A stretch of 64,000 nucleotides of DNA from Bordetella genomosp. 13. Its GTDB lineage: Bacteria; Pseudomonadota; Gammaproteobacteria; Burkholderiales; Burkholderiaceae_B. The stretch's first letter is position 1. The number at the start of each line of letters is the position of its first letter. This document shows, in pieces, positions 1 through 7,649 of the stretch. A program made the position numbers and the translations under genes. The stretch lies in the NCBI RefSeq assembly GCF_002119665.1, contig NZ_CP021111.1:124001-188000 (forward strand), in the 5' to 3' direction. The notes beneath the pieces are model-generated. The model worked only from the letters and a program-made list of their open reading frames with translations, was not told where the DNA came from and searched no databases.

Positions 1-116
1 ACAGCGGCCATGCCAAGGGCAAGATGATCACGCTGCAGAACGCCGTGAAGGGGGCGGGCATTCCGTTCCACCCGGGCGCCGAGAAGTTCTACAAAGAAGC
101 CTCGCTGCTGAAATAA
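1..116 (+). CDS. TRAP transporter solute receptor, TAXI family (C-terminal end only)
   Basis: Only the last 37 residues lie in the window; the reading frame opens at base 3 and ends in TAA. The tail contains GIPFHPGAEKFYKE, the usual ending of TAXI-type periplasmic receptors (a proline-histidine-proline-glycine-alanine stretch followed by a Tyr-Lys-Glu helix). Such receptors bind organic acids in the periplasm and hand them to the fused TRAP permease, which is the next gene downstream after 89 bp on the same strand. The assignment rests on this motif and that neighbour; the binding domain itself is outside the window. Confidence 0.7.
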   Translation, partial: SGHAKGKMITLQNAVKGAGIPFHPGAEKFYKEASLLK

Positions 117-205
117 GCGGCCGCCATTCTCATTAGCGAACGCACACGCCGCTCCCGGCTCGGGGGCGGCTGCCGCACGCCGTATCCCAGCGGGACTCTC
201 TCCTC

Positions 206-2230
206 ATGCAGATCGACCACGAAAAGACTCAGCGGCTCGCGGAGACTTACGACTCGGAAATCCGCTTTCGCCCACTGAACAAGGCGGCCACGTGGATCGT
301 GTCGCTCCTGCTGGTGGCGCTGTCGCTGTTCCACTACTACACCGCCGGCTTCGGCCTGCTGCGCGAGGCTACGCATCGCGGCGTGCACCTGGCCTTCGTG
401 CTGTCCCTCATCTTTCTGGTGTTCGGCTTCAGCAAGGCCCACTACCGGCGCGAGCCGCGCTCGACCTGGTACGCGCCGGGCGGCGTGCCGTTGTACGACT
501 GGCTCATCGCCGTCGTGCTGGCGCTCAGCGTGCTGTACATCCCCTACATTTTCGAAGACCTGGCGTACCGGGTAGGCAACCCCATGCCCATGGACGTGGC
601 CATGGGCACGGTGCTCATCATCGGGCTGCTCGAAGGGACGCGCCGCGCCATGGGCTGGCCGCTGCCGATCATTGCCCTGATCTTCATGGCATACGCCGCC
701 TTCGGCCCGGCGTTCCCGGGTCTGCTGAAGCACGCCGGCAACAACTGGCCGCAGATCGTCAACCACATGTACCTGACCAGCCAGGGCGTCTATGGCGTGG
801 CGGTGGGCGTTGTGGCCACCTACGTGTTCCATTTCGTGCTGTTCGGCGTGCTGGCCACGCGCATCGGACTGGGGCAGCTGTTCCTGGACACCGCCTCGGC
901 CGTGGCTGGCCGATACGCCGGCGGCCCGGCCAAGGTTTCGGTATTCGGCTCGGCCATGTTCGGCATGCTGTCGGGCTCGTCGGTGGCCAACGCGGTCACG
1001 GTGGGCTCGCTCACCATACCCGCCATGATCCGGGTGGGCTATCCGCGCCATTTCGCCGGCGGCGTCGAGGCGGCCGCCAGCACGGGCGGCCAGATCACGC
1101 CGCCCATCATGGGCGCGGCGGCGTTCCTGATGATCGAGTTCCTGGGTATCCCTTACCAACAGATCGCCATTGCGGGCATCTTCCCCGCCGCGCTGTACTT
1201 CTTCGGCATGTTCATGCAGGTGCATTTCGAGGCCAAGCGCGAGGGGCTCCGGGGTCTGACCCCCGAAGAAATGCCACGCCTGAAGGAGTCCTTCCGCAAG
1301 CGCTGGCCGACATTGCTGCCCCTGGTGCTGCTGATCGGCGTGCTGGCCAGCGGCCGCACGCCCTATCTGGCGGCCTTCGCGGGCATCACCGGTTGCGTCC
1401 TCGTGGGGCTGCTGAATCCGGCGCAGCGCCTGCGATGGCGCGACCTGTACGAGGCCTTTGAAACCGGCGCCAAGTATGCGCTGGCCGTCGGGGCGGCGGC
1501 CGGCACGGTGGGCCTGATCATCGGCGTGGTCACCCTCACCGGCGTGGGCTTCAAGATCTCGTACATCGTGATCTCGGCGGCCCAGTGGATGGCGGCGGGC
1601 GCCGGCGCGCTGATCCCCGACGCGTTGGCCAGCGCGCAGTCGCTGACGCTGATGGCGGCGCTGCTCATGACCGGGCTGGTATGCATTCTGATGGGCTGCG
1701 GCGTGCCCACCACCGCCAACTATCTCATCATGGTGGCGGTGGCGGCGCCCACGCTGGTGCAGCTGGGAGTGCAGCCCATCGCGGCCCACTTCTTCGTGTT
1801 CTATTTCGGCATCCTGGCGGACATCACGCCACCGGTGGCGCTGGCCGCCTATGCCGCGGCGGGCATGGCGGGCAGCGATCCCTTCAGGACAGGCAACACG
1901 GCGTTCCGGCTGGGCATTACCAAGCTGCTGGTGCCATTCGTCTTCGTGTTCTCGCCGTCCCTGCTCATCTCGGTGCAGGGATTCACGTGGTACGACTTCT
2001 GGGTGACCCTGCTGGGCTGCATGGTGGGATTGGTGCTGCTGTCGGCGGCGCTGTCCCGCTACATGCTGGTCGGCATGAAGGCGTGGGAACGATGGCTGTG
2101 CACGATAGGAGCGCTGCTGACGATCGCCCCGGGGCTGACCAGCGGACTGGTGGGACTGGCCGTGGCGGCCCCCGCGCTGATCAATCAGGTGTTGCAATCG
2201 CGCACGCCCAGGGGCGCGGCCCCGGCCTGA
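206..2230 (+). CDS. TRAP transporter fused permease (DctQM-type, TAXI-associated)
   Basis: This 674-residue inner-membrane protein is hydrophobic almost throughout, as expected for the fused small (4 TM) and large (about 12 TM) TRAP subunits. Around residue 294 it has GGQITPPIMGAAAFLM, a conserved segment of the DctM-like half, and near the end GCGVPTTANYLIM and ILADITPPVALAAYAAAG, both typical of the TAXI-linked fused permeases. It should drive sodium- or proton-coupled uptake of an organic acid delivered by the receptor encoded just upstream. The ATG at 206 lies 89 bp after that receptor and only a weak ribosome site is visible. The substrate cannot be read from the sequence. Confidence 0.9.
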   Translation: MQIDHEKTQRLAETYDSEIRFRPLNKAATWIVSLLLVALSLFHYYTAGFGLLREATHRGVHLAFVLSLIFLVFGFSKAHYRREPRSTWYAPGGVPLYDWLIAVVLALSVLYIPYIFEDLAYRVGNPMPMDVAMGTVLIIGLLEGTRRAMGWPLPIIALIFMAYAAFGPAFPGLLKHAGNNWPQIVNHMYLTSQGVYGVAVGVVATYVFHFVLFGVLATRIGLGQLFLDTASAVAGRYAGGPAKVSVFGSAMFGMLSGSSVANAVTVGSLTIPAMIRVGYPRHFAGGVEAAASTGGQITPPIMGAAAFLMIEFLGIPYQQIAIAGIFPAALYFFGMFMQVHFEAKREGLRGLTPEEMPRLKESFRKRWPTLLPLVLLIGVLASGRTPYLAAFAGITGCVLVGLLNPAQRLRWRDLYEAFETGAKYALAVGAAAGTVGLIIGVVTLTGVGFKISYIVISAAQWMAAGAGALIPDALASAQSLTLMAALLMTGLVCILMGCGVPTTANYLIMVAVAAPTLVQLGVQPIAAHFFVFYFGILADITPPVALAAYAAAGMAGSDPFRTGNTAFRLGITKLLVPFVFVFSPSLLISVQGFTWYDFWVTLLGCMVGLVLLSAALSRYMLVGMKAWERWLCTIGALLTIAPGLTSGLVGLAVAAPALINQVLQSRTPRGAAPA

Positions 2231-2324
2231 CGCGCCGCAGGAAGGTGTGGTATCCGCGATACGCGCATGGGGCGAGCCGCCCCTGCGCGGGCCCTGGGTC
2301 AAGTTGCCCCGTCAGACAAATCGG

Positions 2325-2341
2325 CGTAAAGTAAATTTACG
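2325..2341. promoter_or_regulatory. AT-rich inverted repeat upstream of smg
   Basis: CGTAAA, a 5-base centre and TTTACG form a 6-bp inverted repeat that contains the perfect 10-bp palindrome GTAAATTTAC at 2331-2340. It is the most AT-rich spot between the TRAP permease and smg, 59 bp before the smg ATG, so it may be an operator or promoter element. No function can be assigned. Confidence 0.3.
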
Positions 2342-2399
2342 TTTGCTGGTTTGCCGATATGCGGGCCGACTGTGCAAACAGGCACCTTATCGCCGCCAT

Positions 2400-2858
2400 A
2401 TGTTCGATATCCTGGTTTATCTGTTCGAAAACTATTACACGCCGCAAGCCTGTCCTGCGGCTGACGTGTTGGCCAAGCGGCTTGCCGCCGCCGGCTTCGA
2501 ACACGAAGACATCGACGACGCGTTGGGTTGGCTATATGGCCTGGCCGAAACCACCGAGCGTTGCGTCGAGCTTGCCCAGGTTCCCAGCAGCGGCATTCGC
2601 ATCTACACCGATTCCGAATACCAGCAGCTCGGCACTGAAGCCATCGGCTTCATCACCTTCCTGGAGTCCGCGGGCGTTCTGCCGGCCCCGCTGCGCGAAA
2701 TCGTCATCGATCGGGCGCTTGCGGCGCCCGAAACGCCGGTATCGCTGTCGCGCATCAAGATCATCGCCCTCATGGTCCTCTGGAGCCAGGAAGCCGAGAT
2801 CGACAACCTGGTCCTCGAAGAACTGCTGGAAGACGAAGGCGCGCGCCGCCTGCACTGA
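2400..2858 (+). CDS. smg: Smg family protein (DUF494)
   Basis: The 152-residue product begins MFDILVYLFENYY, the hallmark start of Smg/DUF494 proteins, and its length matches the family. The ATG at 2400 is chosen because family homology starts exactly there, although the frame is open upstream to 2247. Smg is a small acidic cytoplasmic protein of unknown function. In many betaproteobacteria it sits between dprA and a topoisomerase gene. Here the upstream neighbour is a TRAP permease, and topB comes 7.5 kb later on the same strand. The gene is convergent with the TonB receptor gene, whose stop codon abuts the smg stop. Confidence 0.92.
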   Translation: MFDILVYLFENYYTPQACPAADVLAKRLAAAGFEHEDIDDALGWLYGLAETTERCVELAQVPSSGIRIYTDSEYQQLGTEAIGFITFLESAGVLPAPLREIVIDRALAAPETPVSLSRIKIIALMVLWSQEAEIDNLVLEELLEDEGARRLH

Positions 2859-5048
2859 CTACCAGCGGTAGGTCGCGCTGGCGATGACGTTGCGGCGGTA
2901 GCCGTAGTAGCACGTGGTCGCGCTGCCGCATTGGCCGACGTATTCCTTGTCGAACAGGTTGTTCGCCGTCAGGCCGAAGCGCCAGTTCCTGTCCAGCGTG
3001 TAGTGCAGCGCGGCGTCCGCCAGCCACACCGCGGGCACCTTGAAGGTGTTCGTCGAGTCGCCCCAGCTGGTGCCGATGTATCGGCCGCCCATGCCGAATC
3101 CCAAGCCTTCCAGCGCCCCCGTGCGCTGCGTGTAGTCCAGCCACAGGGCCGCGGTATGGCGCGGACGGTTGGTGGGCACCTTGTGCAGGTCGGGGCCATT
3201 GCTGCTCGTCACCTCCAGGTCCATGAAGGTGTACGAACCGATCGCCTTCAGGCCGTTCTCGAAGTCCAGCGTCGCTTCCAGCTCCAGTCCTCGTGAACGC
3301 ACTTCGCCGGTCTGCACCTGGAACGTGGGGTTCGCGCTGTCCGCGGTAAGCACGTCCTGTTGACGCAGGTCGTACAGCGCCGCGGTGACGAAGCTGTTGC
3401 TGCCTTCAGGCTGGAACTTGACGCCCACCTCGACCTGCTTGCCGGTCGTGGGGTCGAACGCCTGGCCTTGCGCATTGGTGCCGGCCTGCGGCTGGAACGA
3501 AGTCGAGTAGCTGACGTAAGGGGTGAACCCATACGGCGCGTGATAGAGCAGGCCCAGGCGGTAAGTGAAGTCGTCCTGCTCGATGGCGCTACGCGTGACG
3601 GTGCTGGCGCCCGTGGCGGTCAGGGCTCGCGTGGACGTGGTGTTCGCCCGAGCCCAGTCCTTGCGTCCACCCACGACGAAGCTGACGCTGTCGGTGAGCT
3701 TGATCTGGTCCTGGAAGTACAGGCCCATCTGCTTCTGCTTCTGCCGCGCGTACAGGTACGAGCCCATCGGGTTGATGGTGGACCCGTAGACGGGATCGAA
3801 GGGATCGATCAGGCCCAGGCCGCTGCCGACGGTGCCGAAGCCCTGCTTGTCGTCGAAGTGGCCGTTCTGGTAATCCATGCCGACCAGGAAGGTGTGGCGC
3901 AGCGGCCCGGTGGCGAAGTCGGCCTGCAGCTGCGTGTCGACGCCCAGCGTGTCCAGCTCGCCGCCCGCGTCCAGCGCGCCGCGCCGCAGGAATTGCTGCG
4001 CAGCCGAGGCCCAACCCACGCCATACACGCCGGTGTAGTCCAGCTCCGCATGGGTGTAGCGCAGGTTCTGACGCATGCGCAGCGTGCTGTTGAACCGGTG
4101 CTCGAACTCGTAGCCCAGCGCGTATTCCTTGCGGTCGAAGGTGTTGAAATCCGGTTCGCCCGAGAAGAATTTGGTGGGGATGCGGCGGCCGTTCACCGTG
4201 GGAACGATGGTGCCCTCTCGCGGCAGGAAGTTGATGGCGGTGCCCTGGCGGTCGTGCTGGTAGTGGGTCAGCAGGGTGAACGAGGTGTCGGCCGAAGGAC
4301 GGAAAGTGACCGCTGGGGCGATGAAGATGCGGTCGTCGTCGGCGTACTTCGTCTGCGTGCCGCCATCCCGCCACAGCCCGGTCAGGCGATACAGCACGGT
4401 TTCACCAGCGTTGGCGGCGCCGCCCAGATCGAAGGCGGCCTGCTTGCTGTCGAAGGATCCGTACTGCACGTTGATCTCGCGCAGCGCCTGCGTGGTGGGC
4501 CGCTTGCTGACCAGGTTCACCAGGCCGCCGGGAGCGTTCGCGCCATACAGCACCGAACTCGGCCCGCGCAGGATCTCGACTCGCTCGAGGCCGTAGGTTT
4601 CGACGCGCGGCATCAGGTAGCCGCTGGCGTAGTAATTCACGTACAGGCCATCCTGGTACTGCCGGGCCGAGAAGCCGCGCACCACGGGCTTGTCATAGCG
4701 CGCCTCGGCCACGTTGTCGCCGATGATGCCCGCCGAATAGGCGAACGCGTCCGACAGGTTGCGCACGCCGCGATCTTCCATCTGCGCGCGCGTCACCACG
4801 CTGATCGACTGCGGCGTGTCGGCCAGGGCGGTATCGGTCTTGGTTGCTGTGGCGCTGCGCGAGGCCACATAACCTTGAACGGGCCCCGTCGGGGATTCCG
4901 CGGCGCCGGTAACGACGATGCCGGGCAGTTGCGCCACGCCGGGTTCAGTGCGGCCATCGGCCTGTTGGGCCTGGGCGGCGGACGATACGGCAGCCGTCAT
5001 GGCGGCTATTTGAAACAGACGGGCGCGACGGTTCGACGCGTGCTTCAC
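2859..5048 (-). CDS. TonB-dependent siderophore receptor
   Basis: The 729-residue outer-membrane receptor starts at GTG 5048, which has an AAAGGA ribosome site six bases upstream; the frame stays open to 5159 but lacks a better start. Residues 1-28 form a signal peptide (cleavage near AAQAQ-Q), a TonB-box-like IVVTG follows at about 44-48, then the plug domain (DTPQSISVVTRAQMEDRG and the RGPSSVLYGANAPGGLVNLVSKRP loop) and a 22-strand barrel ending in an aromatic residue (ATYRW). There is no N-terminal STN signalling domain, so it is a plain FpvA/FhuA-class transporter, not a sigma-regulator receptor. It should import a ferric siderophore. The small membrane protein and PepSY protein encoded just upstream probably help release the iron. 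I found no convincing Fur box in the 125 bp upstream, only an AT-rich tract. Confidence 0.9.
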   Translation of the reverse strand: MKHASNRRARLFQIAAMTAAVSSAAQAQQADGRTEPGVAQLPGIVVTGAAESPTGPVQGYVASRSATATKTDTALADTPQSISVVTRAQMEDRGVRNLSDAFAYSAGIIGDNVAEARYDKPVVRGFSARQYQDGLYVNYYASGYLMPRVETYGLERVEILRGPSSVLYGANAPGGLVNLVSKRPTTQALREINVQYGSFDSKQAAFDLGGAANAGETVLYRLTGLWRDGGTQTKYADDDRIFIAPAVTFRPSADTSFTLLTHYQHDRQGTAINFLPREGTIVPTVNGRRIPTKFFSGEPDFNTFDRKEYALGYEFEHRFNSTLRMRQNLRYTHAELDYTGVYGVGWASAAQQFLRRGALDAGGELDTLGVDTQLQADFATGPLRHTFLVGMDYQNGHFDDKQGFGTVGSGLGLIDPFDPVYGSTINPMGSYLYARQKQKQMGLYFQDQIKLTDSVSFVVGGRKDWARANTTSTRALTATGASTVTRSAIEQDDFTYRLGLLYHAPYGFTPYVSYSTSFQPQAGTNAQGQAFDPTTGKQVEVGVKFQPEGSNSFVTAALYDLRQQDVLTADSANPTFQVQTGEVRSRGLELEATLDFENGLKAIGSYTFMDLEVTSSNGPDLHKVPTNRPRHTAALWLDYTQRTGALEGLGFGMGGRYIGTSWGDSTNTFKVPAVWLADAALHYTLDRNWRFGLTANNLFDKEYVGQCGSATTCYYGYRRNVIASATYRW

Positions 5049-5173
5049 GGCGGATCCTTTACTGGCAGTGGGGCGGTTGTTCGGAGTTGAATTGAAATAC
5101 AAATGGCAATCAATCGTAATTGCGCGCCAGATATTAGGGACTCCGAACCTTCCGCGCAAGACGCGGCGCGCAA

Positions 5174-5389
5174 TCAGTGTTGCGAATCAGACACCGCGTT
5201 CGCCCGCGCCTTGCCGGTACGTACCAGTGCGGGCCACAGGCCGCCAGCCGTCATGGCGCCCAGCGCAAGCCAGGAAACGGCGTCCCAGCCCGCGTCGCCG
5301 AACAGTGCGAACCCCACGCCCAGCAGGCCGCAGACGCCCAGTGCCAGGGGCGCGCCGTAGATCCATAGAAAACCGCCTGCCTGCATCAT
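5174..5389 (-). CDS. Small two-helix membrane protein of the iron-uptake cluster
   Basis: The 71-residue protein has two hydrophobic segments, at about residues 7-30 and 37-55, joined by a GDAGWDAVSW linker. Its ATG at 5389 overlaps the PepSY gene stop (ATGA), so the two are translationally coupled; a second ATG follows directly. Small membrane proteins of this layout commonly accompany PepSY and TonB siderophore genes, but their role is not established. I do not recognise a named family with certainty. The TonB receptor gene starts 125 bp downstream on the same strand, suggesting one iron-uptake unit. Confidence 0.7.
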   Translation of the reverse strand: MMQAGGFLWIYGAPLALGVCGLLGVGFALFGDAGWDAVSWLALGAMTAGGLWPALVRTGKARANAVSDSQH

Positions 5390-6546
5390 GAGCGCGCTTC
5401 CGTACGGGGTTGATCGGCCATGGCCATGGCCGATGCATGGCGCGCCGGCCGCGCGCCGTCCTGCCGGCTGCGCCGCAGCCACAGGTAGATGCCGCTGGCC
5501 AGGATCACGATGGCGATCACGTCCAGCACCGCCCAGAGCAGTTTCAAGGGCATGCCGCCGTAGTCACCGAAGTGCAGCGGTCCCGAGATGCGCAGCGCCG
5601 CGACGTAGCCGGGCATGCTGCGCTTGTCGAAGAACGCGCCCGTCTGCGCATCGACCAGCACCGGTTTGATCAGGCGCGCGGTAATGGCCTCGTCGCCCCG
5701 CATGAACACGGCATAGTGGCGCGGACCCGCCAACGGCGTTCCGGGAAATGCCACGAAGGCCGTCACCATGTCCGGCTCCTCCGCCTGTGCGGTGCGCAGG
5801 GCGGCGTCTAGGGACGTCAATGCGGTGGGTGGCGACAGATCGCCGGCGCTCGCCACCATCTGCCGCAACTCGGTTTTCTGCCACAGCCCGTACACCGGCT
5901 TGGACAAGGTGAGCAGCACGCCTGTCACGCTGACGACCAGCGCCCACGACAGCGTGGACATGCCCAGCACGTTGTGCAGATCCAGCCATTTCAAGCGTGG
6001 CGACTTGTTGCGGCGGACGGTGCCATAGGGCAGCTTCTTCATCCATGGTCCGTACACTACCGCGCCCGACACCAGTGACACCAGGAACAGCAATCCCATG
6101 AAGCCGAGCAGCAGCGCGCCCGGCAGGCCGGCGAACAGATCGGTGTGCAACTTGAGCATCAGCAGCATGAAGCCCGACCACAAGGGCGTCTGGCGCAGCA
6201 GTTCGCCGGTTCTCGCGTCATAGGTCAGCAGCGCCCCGCCGGCGGCGGGCGACAACTGCGCCGACAGCGAGATGAACCATACCGGCGCTTCGTCGTCCGC
6301 CGTGACGAAGCGCACCGCCATGCCGGGATGGCGCGCCATCGCGTCGGCCACCAGAGCATCCACAGGCGCGCGCGGCTGCGGACTGGCCACCGGGGCCACG
6401 TCGATGTCATTGCCGGTAAGATGGTCGATCTCGTGCCCGAAGATCAACGGCAGGCCCGTCAGGCACAGCATCAACAGGAACACCATGCAGACCAGGCTGC
6501 TCCATTTGTGGACGATGTACCAGTAGCGGTAAGTGCGCGTCTGCAT
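5386..6546 (-). CDS. PepSY-associated transmembrane protein, iron-reductase-like (PiuB/FoxB type)
   Basis: The 386-residue inner-membrane protein starts with a TM segment carrying HKWSSLVCMVFLLMLCLTG, followed by a periplasmic PepSY-like region, a central TM pair (LLLGFMGLLFLVSLVSGAVV, and the segment after the WLDLHNVLG motif), and a final TM near residue 350. Conserved histidines in HKW, WLDLHN and PLHFGDYGG are those expected to bind haem in PepSY_TM iron reductases. It probably reduces or releases iron from siderophores at the membrane. A Fur-box-like palindrome lies 20 bp before its ATG, and the gene is coupled to the small protein and then the TonB receptor. The reductase role is inferred from the family. 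Confidence 0.85.
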   Translation of the reverse strand: MQTRTYRYWYIVHKWSSLVCMVFLLMLCLTGLPLIFGHEIDHLTGNDIDVAPVASPQPRAPVDALVADAMARHPGMAVRFVTADDEAPVWFISLSAQLSPAAGGALLTYDARTGELLRQTPLWSGFMLLMLKLHTDLFAGLPGALLLGFMGLLFLVSLVSGAVVYGPWMKKLPYGTVRRNKSPRLKWLDLHNVLGMSTLSWALVVSVTGVLLTLSKPVYGLWQKTELRQMVASAGDLSPPTALTSLDAALRTAQAEEPDMVTAFVAFPGTPLAGPRHYAVFMRGDEAITARLIKPVLVDAQTGAFFDKRSMPGYVAALRISGPLHFGDYGGMPLKLLWAVLDVIAIVILASGIYLWLRRSRQDGARPARHASAMAMADQPRTEARS

Positions 6547-6565
6547 GGGTTGTTATGGCTATATG

Positions 6566-6584
6566 TAGAATGAGTCGCATTCTA
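6566..6584 (-). promoter_or_regulatory. Fur-box-like palindrome upstream of the PepSY gene
   Basis: TAGAATG, five spacer bases and CATTCTA form a perfect 7-bp inverted repeat. Compared with the 19-bp Fur consensus it matches at 11 positions by eye, including the AATGA..CATT core. It lies 20-38 bp before the ATG of the PepSY gene, a normal place for a Fur operator, and the downstream genes are iron-uptake genes. Confidence 0.65.
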
Positions 6585-6685
6585 TCGTGCAGTCCCAGGC
6601 GGCGCCGTCACGTTGACCGTGGCGACTGCCTTGGTCCACATTCCGCATCCCGGGTTGCCGGCTTTCCCTTCACCGCATTGCTTTC

Positions 6686-7567
6686 GTGACTTCCTACATC
6701 GGCCGCTTCGCCCCCAGCCCCAGCGGCCCGCTGCACGCCGGTTCGCTGGTGGCCGCGCTGGCCAGTTGGCTGGACGCGCGCGCGCAGCGCGGACGCTGGC
6801 TGCTGCGCATCGAAGACGTCGATGCGCCCCGTACCGTCGAAGGCGCGGCGCAGCGCATCATGGCGCAGCTGCAAGAGCTGGGTCTGCATTGGGACGGCGA
6901 CGTCATGTGGCAGTCGCGGCGCGGCGCGGCCTATCAGCAGGCGTTCAATTCGCTGGCGGCGCGCGGCCTGGTCTATGGCTGCGGCTGCACGCGCCGCGAG
7001 ATCGCGGATTCGCAGCCGCGTGGCGGCGAGGCCGGCGTCGACGGCGAGCGGCCCTATCCCGGCACATGCCGCAACGGATTGCAGCCGGGCCGCCAGGCGC
7101 GCGCCTGGCGCCTGCGCGTACCGCCGGGCGTCGAGCACTTCCATGACCGTTGGCTGGGCCCGCAGCAGCAGGACGTGGCGCAGGCCGTGGGCGACTTCGC
7201 CTTGCGACGCGCCGACGGGCTGTGGGCCTATCAGCTTGCCGTGGTGGTGGACGACGGTGCACAGGGCGTGACCGACGTCGTGCGCGGCGCGGACCTGCTC
7301 AGTTCGACCGCGCGGCAACGTGTGCTGGCCCGCCTGCTGGACCTGCCGGTTCCGCGCGTCATGCACGTGCCGCTGGTGGTGGATCCGACCAGCGGGCTGA
7401 AGCTGTCCAAGCAGAACGGCGCCGCGGCGCTGGATACCGCACGGCCGCTGGACACGCTGCAGCAGGCATGGCGCGATCTGGGCTTCGATCCCATCGCGGT
7501 CCGCGACGTGCCGGGCTTCCTGGCCGAGGCCACCGCGCGCTGGGCGCGGCGTTTTCCGGGGGCGTGA
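6686..7567 (+). CDS. gluQ: Glutamyl-Q tRNA(Asp) synthetase
   Basis: The 293-residue protein is a truncated glutamyl-tRNA synthetase paralogue that lacks the anticodon-binding domain. It attaches glutamate to queuosine in the tRNA(Asp) anticodon. The class I signature is [14 protein letters not shown] at residues 7-20, followed by RIEDVDAPR (about 41-49), a CGC...C zinc-binding group near residue 97, and LKLSKQNG near 238 in place of KMSKS. Its length is normal for GluQ. GTG at 6686 is used because homology begins immediately after it. It diverges from the PepSY gene. Confidence 0.92.
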   Translation: MTSYIGRFAPSPSGPLHAGSLVAALASWLDARAQRGRWLLRIEDVDAPRTVEGAAQRIMAQLQELGLHWDGDVMWQSRRGAAYQQAFNSLAARGLVYGCGCTRREIADSQPRGGEAGVDGERPYPGTCRNGLQPGRQARAWRLRVPPGVEHFHDRWLGPQQQDVAQAVGDFALRRADGLWAYQLAVVVDDGAQGVTDVVRGADLLSSTARQRVLARLLDLPVPRVMHVPLVVDPTSGLKLSKQNGAAALDTARPLDTLQQAWRDLGFDPIAVRDVPGFLAEATARWARRFPGA

Positions 7568-7649
7568 GCCTTATCGAACATCGGTTCGGCCCCCGTTGCG
7601 CAGAGCCCGACCCGGGAATCGGCCCCATGGCGGCCTTGCCGGCCGCTGG

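Noticed and set aside
89..2302. 737-residue open frame on the minus strand
   Set aside because: It mirrors the TRAP permease gene; its His/Arg/Gln-rich composition is the usual antisense pattern of GC-rich coding DNA and it has no domain or ribosome site.
5098..5131. Fur box before the TonB receptor gene
   Set aside because: AT-rich with a 5-bp dyad (GCAAT/ATTGC), but no 19-base stretch matched the Fur consensus well by eye.
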